Shown here piece by piece: positions 1 through 6,330 of a DNA stretch of 12,134 nt. Below the pieces are notes generated by a model, which was not told where the DNA came from, ran no database searches, and was given only the letters and a program-made list of their open reading frames with translations. The stretch lies in the NCBI GenBank assembly GCA_037447655.1, contig JBBHKE010002480.1:117237-129370 (forward strand), read 5' to 3'. Position numbers and translations under genes: made by a program. How positions within the stretch are numbered: position 1 is the first letter of the stretch; the number at the start of each line of letters is the position of its first letter. The stretch comes from Zygnema cylindricum. Lineage: Eukaryota > Streptophyta > Zygnematophyceae > Zygnematales > Zygnemataceae.

Positions 1-457
1 GGTTGTGGGTGCGGGAGGCCGACAGGAATAGAGGAAGAGGAAGAGGGAGAAAGATAAGAATAAATAGTAATAGATGATATTAAGTTATAAATTGAACTAG
101 TATAAATCGTATCAAGTAAGATTTACAATGAATGGTAAAAATTATTAATAAATAGTAATAAACCAATGTAAATGATAATAACAATAATTTTAATGAATAA
201 TAGCTAATGTTTGTTATTTTTAATAAAGCCATAACAAAAATCATAATAAATTATTGTAACTAGTAATTATCATAAATCGGTTTTTTGAGAGAGATGAAGA
301 AAAGGGTGGAGGAAGGAATTTATTATGGTGATTTTTTTAAGAGGGATTAAAGGGTTTGTTTTGGAAGTTTTATGGTGTGTTTTAATGATAGCTTTGCTAA
401 TTACGACACAGCCGGAGGGCGTGGGTGTTGGTGCGGTGTGAATGTTCGATGCCACAG
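1..457. other. AT-rich stretch upstream of the first recognisable LRR exon
   Basis: The first 60 bases are purine-rich, and most of the rest is AT-rich with many TAATA/AATAA-like runs, as expected for a plant intron or intergenic DNA. From 351 to 457 the frame of the downstream LRR exon stays open after a TAA at 348-350. It includes a cysteine/tryptophan cluster (reading GCWCGVNVRC at about 417-446) that vaguely resembles the W-x-G-V-x-C core of a plant LRR N-terminal cap. The LRR exon may therefore begin upstream of 458. I see no other gene here. Confidence 0.5.
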
Positions 458-529
458 AGATCTATCTGGCAACCAATTGAGTGGAAGCATTCCATCGTCC
501 ATCGGTCAACTCACATCCCTCCAAAACTT
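458..529 (+). CDS. LRR exon (one 24-residue repeat) of a plant LRR-family gene, partial gene
   Basis: The exon reads DLSGNQLSGSIPSSIGQL followed by TSLQN, a textbook plant extracellular LRR (LxxLxLxxNxLSGxIPxx). It sits between a CACAG acceptor ending at 457 and a GTAAGA donor starting at 530. The length is exactly 72 bp, one LRR unit, with phase-2 boundaries, which is the usual exon structure of many plant LRR receptor genes. Joining in phase 2 to the exon at 1788 gives an uninterrupted LRR sequence (…LQNF then DISNNYFTGPI). The protein would be extracellular and ligand- or protein-binding. The tract before the acceptor is poor in pyrimidines and the frame stays open back to 351, so the 5' edge is less certain than the 3' edge. 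Without splicing the frame stops at 531-533. Upstream exons are outside the window or unrecognised. Gene identity within the LRR superfamily is unknown. Confidence 0.75.
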
Positions 530-664
530 GTAAGACACGTGACACTAATGATAAAATTTTAATTAATATGTAATGAGAACTAATAAAAATAATTACAAAA
601 AATAATGTTATCCAGAAAAATAATTACTAGATCTTTTTATTACTATTTGATAGTAAAATTACTT

Positions 665-697
<33 letters not shown>
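665..697. repeat. Compound (AC)n(AT)n microsatellite
   Basis: Seven AC units (665-678) are followed directly by about nine and a half AT units (679-697). This is a compound dinucleotide repeat inside the intron and is likely length-polymorphic. Confidence 0.95.
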
Positions 698-925
698 AGT
701 TTTTTGTAACCATATAAACAATAAAATAAGAATAATAAAAAAGTCTCATGGGGGATTGAAAGTCGGCGCAACTGTGCGGTGATCCCGTTGTATTGAACTT
801 ATGTTCTTCCGTTTAATTGAGTGCGGAACAGGTTGACATGCATGACATGCCACGCTATACATAGCGAAAAATATAATACAGAAAATTATAAAATACTATT
901 ATATAGCGAACTAGATTTTTTCCCG

Positions 926-1022
926 TATCGCCGATAAGGAATTTGTTGGTCACGAAGCGATATATCGCGACCCCTCACCATTCGATAACCGATAACTATC
1001 GGTATCGGTTTTATCGCGATAA
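926..1022. repeat. Cluster of short perfect and near-perfect palindromes with a TATCG/CGATA core
   Basis: Four inverted repeats lie within 97 bp. TATCG-c-CGATA is at 926-936 and GCGATATATCGC (perfect, 12 bp) at 957-968. AACCGATA at 987-994 pairs with TATCGGTT at 1003-1010. TTATCGCGATAA (perfect, 12 bp) is at 1011-1022. The surroundings are AT-rich intron, so the CG-containing cores stand out. Such clusters occur in subterminal regions of some DNA transposons, but I found no terminal inverted repeats or target duplication that would define an element. Confidence 0.7.
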
Positions 1023-1787
1023 GTTTTTTCTTGATACACAACAATAAGAAGAGGAGATGGGTTTCGAGGAGGAAAAAGTGGGTTGTGGACAAAAACGTTG
1101 ATTTGTGTAGATATTGCCGTATGCCGTTGTCCTTGTTTTCCCTCTATTTTTTTGAGGGTTTTTTTTTTCGTTTGAATGGGCTTTAGAATCGATTTTTTGT
1201 TTACCATTTTTGTTTGTTTAGTATGCTTCAAAAGCGTGATCAAAACACAAATATTTTGTTGCAAAATTAAAGCACCACTTTGTATATGAAAATGATTATG
1301 ATTCTCTAATAAAGATCTCCACATCGTAACAATTATTTATAAACATATTTCTACCCCTTCACGTTTTAGTTTCAGAAATGAAATTTAATCTTTTAAATAA
1401 TCATATGTTAACATTTGTAGTGCAAGAGTTAAAAATTTCAGATAAGAGTCATTTTCAAGAATTTCCACAAAATGTCAAGGTCGGCTACAAACTATGTGCA
1501 TGTCGACTAAAATGATATCTTTCGTTCATTAGTTTTCCTGGCAAAAGAGTTTTTTATGTGTAGTTAAAGAAAATAATCCTGTTTCAAATTCTCGTTTAGT
1601 TAACACGTTTGTTTTCAAAAAGAGCCTAGTTTCAAATTCTTGTAAGAGATGAAATTTTTGCCACGCATATCTTTCTTATGATTTGTTGTCATGCTTTTAT
1701 ACACATTTTGTTTTTTTGACGTGTTGTTATGGATTTTCATAGCTTACCGAGTTGTGTTTCTTTTTCAAATGTTGTCCATATTTACAG

Positions 1788-2071
1788 TGATATTTCAAAC
1801 AACTACTTCACCGGGCCGATTAAAAGAGCCATGGGACACCCATACTGTGGATATTTGGGTGCCAATTGCTTGTTTGGCTCCAACCTTCCATCCGGGTGCG
1901 AATCCAAATATCAGCGAAGCAAAAGTGTTTGTAAAGCGTTTTGCAATGCGACCCAAGTAGGAGGGCCTTGTGGGGGAAGGGGAATTTGCTCCAATGGCAC
2001 GAACGGAATTTCACGTACATGTGCATGCAATGACGGTTACAACAATCAAGCGAACAAGTTCCTTTGCCAAC
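1788..2071 (+). CDS. Exon encoding the last LRR and a cysteine-rich EGF-like module (left copy)
   Basis: The exon starts after TTTACAG (phase 2) and ends at a strong GTAAGT donor (phase 1) at 2072. It encodes 94 full codons: a terminal LRR half (DISNNYFTGPI), then a region with ten cysteines. The pattern GGPCGGRGICSNGTNG followed by CACNDGY is an EGF-like framework (C-x3-G-x-C … C-x-C-x2-G-Y). SNGT is an N-glycosylation sequon, as is CNAT earlier. The module is expected to be secreted or extracellular and disulfide-bonded, following the LRRs. The same exon, with the same splice phases, recurs on the - strand at 11815-12092, which strongly supports a real exon. The next exon is not securely identified; an acceptor at 2266 would add only four residues before a TAA at 2278-2280. 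I do not recognise the specific gene; kinase or transmembrane segments are not visible. Confidence 0.75.
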
Positions 2072-3766
2072 GTAAGTCTTTTTTTGGCAAGATTCACAAG
2101 AAATGTGTTCTATAAGGAAATAACAACAGATTGTTGGTTTTTTAGTTAATCTCATGCTCATTTCTTTCGAGTAAAATATTCACGTTATTTTTTTGACGCA
2201 TGACACTAATTTTTAGTCAACGAAGTATACAAGAATTGAAAAACGCAACATGTTCTTGTGATTCAGGAGTTTATTTTTAATGAACGAGACACTTTTATTT
2301 GTCTAAATGCGAAATATACTGACTTGGAGAAAAATAATATGCCCTTTATGTTTACAACACATTCACCTCAATTTTTTAGCATGCGTGTGAAGTTTGGCAC
2401 CTTATTTTATTGTGTAAAGCAAATGCAAACATGTGGGAATTTCCCCTGGTGCACAAAACCTCCCATTGACTTTTTTACTTCTGCTTCTTTGTGGACAGAA
2501 AAATGTTTAATTTTCTAATAGACAATCTTGTGTCTGATTTTTAATATTGTCAAAATAATACATAATAGCTTGACAAAGAAATAAATTGCCAAAACGCTTT
2601 AGCCGCCATTAAATTTGTAAAAACATCAAAACAGTTGGATGGAATGTCAAATATTCTCCACTCACAGTCGGGAATGTTTTCGTGTAAAGTAAACTTTCAC
2701 TTGCTAATTTCATAGACGAAACACTTTTGATTTGTGTTTGATAGAACTTGGCATGTCAATTCTAGTCCCCTCCAACCTCACACCCTTCAAAGTCTCCACC
2801 CCCCCGTCGATCCCCTCCTCCCTTGCCTCCTTCAAAATTTCCACCTCCTCGTGCACGTCTTTTGTAGAGGAAGTAAGAATTTGAACGTGAAAGAAATAGA
2901 AGTTGATTTTGTTGGAACCAATACCGGCTGGAGAACACAACAAATGGAGACAAAGATAACTTAACCATACTTAATTTATAAACATTTGAGTAGACAGATG
3001 ATTTGGGGGATTCATTTTCCCGTTGTCGGTATGGCTTTGAATTCAAAAAGCCGTCGTTATTTTGATTGCTAATAACGTTTCAAGTTAGTCAAGTAGCTGT
3101 ATTTGGCAATTTTCTGTTGGTTTTTTCCGCAAAGTTTTGCTTGTTTGTTTGTGTTGTTTTTTTATTGTGTGACGATAGTTGCAAGAGTATTTTCCGATAT
3201 AATGATATTTATCAAAGACACCTCCAAGTATTTTTTCCCGGTTTCTATTAGTTTAATTGTATTAAGTTTGAATTAAAAAATATTTGTTGAATGGCGTGGG
3301 CTTGACCCTTTTTTATTTTATTTAACTAGTCTCTACATTTTTTTTTGATGTGCGTATATGTGTGCCTTCGAGTAGTGATCGTGATCAAACAACAATATCC
3401 CAAATGACGATGGAGAAATGTTTACCTTTGGCCTTTTAATTCGTAAGCAAATTTTATTACGATGCGGAATGCGAAAATGTAGCAACATTAAGAATACAAC
3501 ACTATATTCTGTTGTTATCCACCTTGAGACAAAAATTGGATGACAATATTGAATATGAAGGAAACACATGCGAAACAATTGTTGGATCTTAAAATAAATA
3601 ACCCACTCAAATTGAATGCTCAAAAAAAATAAAACATTACACAGCGGAAGCTCATAAAATACAAGAGGATAATTGGCCAAAAAGATATATAATTGTTTCT
3701 GGACAAAGCCTCTTTACATCATTCTTCTCTCCTCTACTTCTCTCTTCAAAGATAAACTCTACACTC
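2072..3766. other. Intron and/or 3' flank of the left LRR gene; no convincing gene
   Basis: AT-rich DNA between the cysteine-rich exon and LTR1. Open stretches at 2258-2518 (+) and 3333-3680 (-) translate to compositionally biased peptides with no domain. A pyrimidine-rich 45-bp duplication lies at 2766-2845. The last 50 bases before the LTR are CT-rich. I see no RNA gene or regulatory element that I can defend. Confidence 0.5.
2766..2845. repeat. Two-copy degenerate tandem repeat, period 45 bp
   Basis: The 35-bp segments 2766-2800 and 2811-2845 share TCCCCTCC at the start, CTTCAAA in the middle and TCCACC at the end, offset by exactly 45 bp. The period is a multiple of three. Both strands stay open across it: + as PSNLTPFKVST / PSSLASFKIST, and - as VEILKEAREEG / VETLKGVRLEG. 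It may be a decayed coding repeat or a chance C-rich duplication. Confidence 0.6.
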
Positions 3767-3887
3767 TGTTAGAATCAATGTTGTAATCGGCCGTCGCGGT
3801 TTGTCGCGCGGCCAGCTAGCTATGTCGTTACGAGAAGTTAGTGGTCCAGGTTGGTCATTGAGTTTTGTCGTACGTTTTTTGTTGTAC

Positions 3888-3924
3888 CCTGGTCTCGCAA
3901 AGATTTAGTTTGGCGACGACCAGG
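3888..3924 (+). other. Imperfect hairpin in LTR U3, also present in LTR2
   Basis: CCTGGTC-TCGC (3888-3898) pairs with GCGA-C-GACCAGG (3913-3924), an 11-bp stem with one bulged base and a 14-base loop. The corresponding site in LTR2 is 5872-5908. In LTR3 the same place has undergone a 21-bp tandem duplication. A role in regulation or RNA structure is inference. Confidence 0.6.
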
Positions 3925-4110
3925 TATTATGTCGGTTGGCGTGTACGGTATGTATGTTCGTCTTGTCGGTATGTTTTGGTTTTTGATCGTACGTGTGTTT
4001 AGTACTTTAGTACTATGTCGTTTCGCGTATAGACGCGATTTGATTTGTAGGCGCTTCGTGCGCACTTTATGTTTAGTTTGTTTTTTGTTTTTTCTTATAG
4101 TTTGATAGTG

Positions 4111-4141
4111 TGACGTTTCACTTGCAGTACTATATACTGCA
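4111..4141 (+). promoter_or_regulatory. Putative LTR1 core promoter (TGACGT plus TATATA)
   Basis: TGACGT at 4111-4116 is a bZIP/as-1-like core. It lies 14 bp upstream of a TATATA at 4131-4136. The TATA box is enclosed by the inverted repeat TGCAGTA (4123-4129) / TACTGCA (4135-4141). The block is unchanged in all three LTRs, including the diverged LTR3. Transcription would start shortly downstream, at the U3/R boundary. Confidence 0.6.
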
Positions 4142-4289
4142 GCTTAGGGGGAAAGGGAAGTTAATCTTTTATGGGAGAAAATGTCTATGAAATATATTGG
4201 CTTTTGTGGACAGTTCTCTCTCGTGTGAAATCTGGTGAATGCTTCCGCTGTAGTCTTGCACTCTGAGTTTTGTGTAAGATCCTTTCAAG

Positions 4290-4301
4290 TGGTATCGGAG
4301 C
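4290..4301 (+). other. Primer binding site of element A
   Basis: TGGTATCGGAGC lies two bases after the LTR end. It matches the complement of the 3' end of plant initiator tRNA-Met (TGGTATCAGAGC) except for G instead of A at position 8, which would still allow a G:U wobble pair. This is the usual Ty1/copia primer. The same variant occurs in B at 6274-6285. Confidence 0.9.
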
Positions 4302-4346
4302 TTGTGTGCTCCTTTGAGGTATAGAAGGGTGGCTAGTTTGGCCGCC

Positions 4347-5726
4347 ATGGGGAGAAAGAAGAAAAATACCCCTTCTCCTATGATGCCTTCTTCTTCTACG
4401 TTGATTCCTCGACCTCCGGATCCGGATCCTCCGGATCCGGATCCTCCGGATCCAACCGAATCCGAATCATCGACGGATCCGGAAGTAGAAACTCCATTTG
4501 CTTTCGCTGCCGGCAAGAAGCACATTCACCAAATGGACGTAGAGACGGCGTTCTTAAATGGTGACTTAGAGGAGGAGGTTTATATGAAAGTTCCGGAAGG
4601 AGTAGTGTCGAAGGAGGGGAAGGTATGGCGGTTGCGAAAGTCCTTGTACGGACTAAAACAAGCACCGCGGACTTGGTATTTGAGATTACACAAGGTCCTA
4701 ACCGAATTTGGATTTGTACGAACAGTTTCAGACTCTGGAGTTTACGTAAAAGGTGAGGGGGAGGATCAAATCATATTTTCTGTCTACGTGGATGATTTTT
4801 TGATGATATGTGACAAGTTGACGCGAATCGCGGAATTGAAGGAGTACCTGCGTCTACACTTTAAAGTCACAGATTTGGGGGACGTACGATATATTCTTGG
4901 AGTGGAATTTTTGAGGTACGATAATGGAGATTTTAAATTGTCGCAAGCGCAATATTGTAAAGAAGTACTAACAAAATTTGCTATGTTGGATTCTAAGCCG
5001 GTGTTGACACCACTAGATTCCAAACTTCAATATCGCAAATTTGAGGAGGAGGAAACTGTCCACGTGCCCTATCGTGAGGCCGTTGGAAGTTTAATGTATT
5101 TAAGTGTGGCCACGCGACCGGATATTTCGGCCGCGGTTTCTGTCGTGAGCCGATTTTGTCAGGCTCCTAAAAAGATTCATTGGGAGGCCGTGAAGAGGAT
5201 ATTTGGTTACCTTGCAGGTACGGTTGAGATTAGTTTATTATTTCGATCTGGACGGACATCTTTGGAGTGCGTGAGATACTGTGACGCAGATTGGGGTGGA
5301 GATTTTGACACAGGTAAATCAACGTCTGGATATGCTTTTGTTTTTGGTGGTGCGGCAATTTCTTGGAGTTCGCGACTCCAGCCAACTGTCGCATTAAGTT
5401 CAACCGAAGCGGAGTATATGGCTGCGTGTCATACATCTAAGGCGTCGATTTGGATCAAGGAGCTACTTGGGGAATTGAGGATTTCTATTGGCTGTATGAA
5501 AATATTTTCTGACAGCATGAGTTCGATGGCATTGGTGAAGAATCATGTCTTTCACAAAAGGACAAAACATATCAGAATTCAGTGGCACTTCGTACGCGAT
5601 TTGGTCACCGCAAAGGAAGTTGATTTTTTGTACGTTTCGACGTTGGAGGAAGCCGCGGATATGTTGACGAAAGCCGCGACTCATGATGTACTTTTGAGGG
5701 GGAGACCTAAATTTGGGTTGGTGTAA
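4347..5726 (+). CDS. Element A: truncated gag start fused in frame to copia reverse transcriptase/RNase H (459 aa)
   Basis: The start ATG at 4347 lies in GCCGCCATGG, a perfect Kozak-type context; the frame is open further upstream but has no other ATG. Residues 1-53 are the gag N-terminus (MGRKKKNTPS, then Pro-Asp repeats). From residue 54 the sequence is the reverse transcriptase from its first catalytic block onward: Asp64 in QMDVETAFLNGD and YVDD at 147-150. RNase H follows, with CDADW (Asp313/315), STEAEY (Glu354/356), FSDS (Asp389) and the terminal DMLTKA segment. Most of gag, the protease, the integrase and about 100 residues of the RT fingers region present in B are missing. The deletion corresponds to B positions 6475-9982. 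No stop or frameshift occurs in 459 codons. It is most likely a non-autonomous deletion derivative; whether the fusion protein folds or is active is unknown. Confidence 0.9.
   Translation: MGRKKKNTPSPMMPSSSTLIPRPPDPDPPDPDPPDPTESESSTDPEVETPFAFAAGKKHIHQMDVETAFLNGDLEEEVYMKVPEGVVSKEGKVWRLRKSLYGLKQAPRTWYLRLHKVLTEFGFVRTVSDSGVYVKGEGEDQIIFSVYVDDFLMICDKLTRIAELKEYLRLHFKVTDLGDVRYILGVEFLRYDNGDFKLSQAQYCKEVLTKFAMLDSKPVLTPLDSKLQYRKFEEEETVHVPYREAVGSLMYLSVATRPDISAAVSVVSRFCQAPKKIHWEAVKRIFGYLAGTVEISLLFRSGRTSLECVRYCDADWGGDFDTGKSTSGYAFVFGGAAISWSSRLQPTVALSSTEAEYMAACHTSKASIWIKELLGELRISIGCMKIFSDSMSSMALVKNHVFHKRTKHIRIQWHFVRDLVTAKEVDFLYVSTLEEAADMLTKAATHDVLLRGRPKFGLV
4413..4453 (+). repeat. 15-bp minisatellite in gag of element A (Pro-Asp repeat)
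   Basis: CCGGATCCGGATCCT-type units encode PDPDP. A has one unit (15 bp, 5 residues) more than B (6398-6423). It is an in-frame length polymorphism between the two internal regions. Confidence 0.85.
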
Positions 5727-5739
5727 TGATTACAACTTT

Positions 5740-5749
5740 GAGAGGGGGA
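5740..5749 (+). other. Polypurine tract of element A
   Basis: GAGAGGGGGA lies immediately 5' of LTR2, with one T between it and the LTR's TGTTAG. It is the expected plus-strand priming site and begins 13 bp after the ORF stop. The equivalent tract in B is at 11218-11227. Confidence 0.85.
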
Positions 5750-5750
5750 T

Positions 5751-6271
5751 TGTTAGAATCAATGTTGTAATCGGCCGTCGCGGTTTGTCGCGCGGTCAGC
5801 TAGCTATGTCGTTGCGAGAAGTTAGTGGTCCAGGTTGGTCATTGAGTTTTGTCGTACGTTTTTTGTTGTACCCTGGTCTCGCGAAGATTTAGTTTGGCGA
5901 CGACCAGGTATTATGTCGGTTGGCGTGTACGGTATGTATGTTCGTCTTGTCGGTATGTTTTGGTTTTTGATCGTACGTGTGTTTAGTACTTTAGTACTAT
6001 GTCGTTTCGTATATAGACGCGATTTGATTTGTAGGCGCTTCGTGCGCACTTTATGTTTAGTTTGTTTTTTGTTTTTTCTTATAGTTTGATAGTGTGACGT
6101 TTCACTTGCAGTACTATATACTGCAGCTTAGGGGGAAAGGGAAGTTAATCTTTTATGGGAGAAAATGTCTATGAAATATATTGGCTTTTGTGGACAGTTC
6201 TCTCTCGTGTGAAATCTTATGAATGCTTCCGCTGTAGTCTTGCACTCTGAGTTTTGTGTAAGATCCTTTCA
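5751..6271 (+). repeat. LTR2, shared: 3' LTR of A and 5' LTR of B, 521 bp
   Basis: It starts TGTTAGAATC at 5751 and ends CCTTTCA at 6271. It is preceded by A's polypurine tract and followed by B's primer binding site, so it serves both elements. It is about 98.7% identical to LTR1 by hand count but clearly more distant from LTR3 (about 24 substitutions plus indels). Confidence 0.95.
6095..6125 (+). promoter_or_regulatory. Putative LTR2 core promoter
   Basis: Same block as in LTR1: TGACGT at 6095-6100 and TATATA at 6115-6120, within the TGCAGTA/TACTGCA inverted repeat. It is positioned to drive internal region B. Confidence 0.6.
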
Positions 6272-6273
6272 AG

Positions 6274-6285
6274 TGGTATCGGAGC
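6274..6285 (+). other. Primer binding site of element B
   Basis: TGGTATCGGAGC lies two bases after LTR2. It carries the same single variant from the initiator tRNA-Met complement as element A. Confidence 0.9.
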
Positions 6286-6330
6286 TTGTGTGCTCCTTTG
6301 AGGTGTAGAAGGGTGGCTAGTTTGGCCGCC

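Larger units (their letters stand above)
530..1787 (+). other. Intron of the left LRR gene, about 1.26 kb
   Basis: The intron runs from donor GTAAGA at 530 to acceptor TTTACAG ending at 1787, preceded by a T-rich tract from about 1751. It is AT-rich with many in-frame stops. It contains an AC/AT microsatellite (665-697) and a cluster of short TATCG-type palindromes (926-1022), possibly an old mobile-element remnant. The antisense frames that stay open at 886-1324 are low-complexity translations with no recognisable domain. Confidence 0.6.
3767..4287 (+). repeat. LTR1 (5' LTR of element A), 521 bp
   Basis: It starts TGTTAGAATC at 3767 and ends CCTTTCA at 4287, followed by two bases and then the primer binding site. 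The length matches LTR2 exactly. By hand it differs from LTR2 at about 7 positions (about 1.3%), so these two behave as a young pair. It carries a U3 hairpin (3888-3924) and a TGACGT-TATATA promoter block (4111-4141). Confidence 0.95.

Noticed and set aside
886-1324. Two overlapping antisense open frames of 68 and 124 codons
   Set aside because: They are low-complexity Lys/Leu/Ile-rich translations of intron sequence, overlap the palindrome cluster and show no domain.
2258-2518. 86-codon + strand open frame after a possible CAG acceptor
   Set aside because: Its frame does not fit the phase-1 donor at 2072, which would instead give a stop after four codons. No motif is recognisable; only the short alternative terminal exon is mentioned.
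3641-3651. 11-base inverted match to the LTR (ACAGCGGAAGC versus GCTTCCGCTGT at 4241-4251), suggesting an antisense LTR fragment
   Set aside because: Similarity does not extend beyond the 11 bases, so it cannot be called an LTR remnant.
3333-3680. 115-codon antisense open frame
   Set aside because: It is hydrophobic and compositionally biased, with no domain, and lies in AT-rich flank.
3851-4105. 84-codon open frame repeated in all three LTRs
   Set aside because: It lies entirely in the LTR, lacks a sensible start and is explained by LTR repetition.
5727-5750. Envelope-like third gene between RNase H and the LTR
   Set aside because: Only 24 bp separate the stop codon from LTR2, so there is no room for one.
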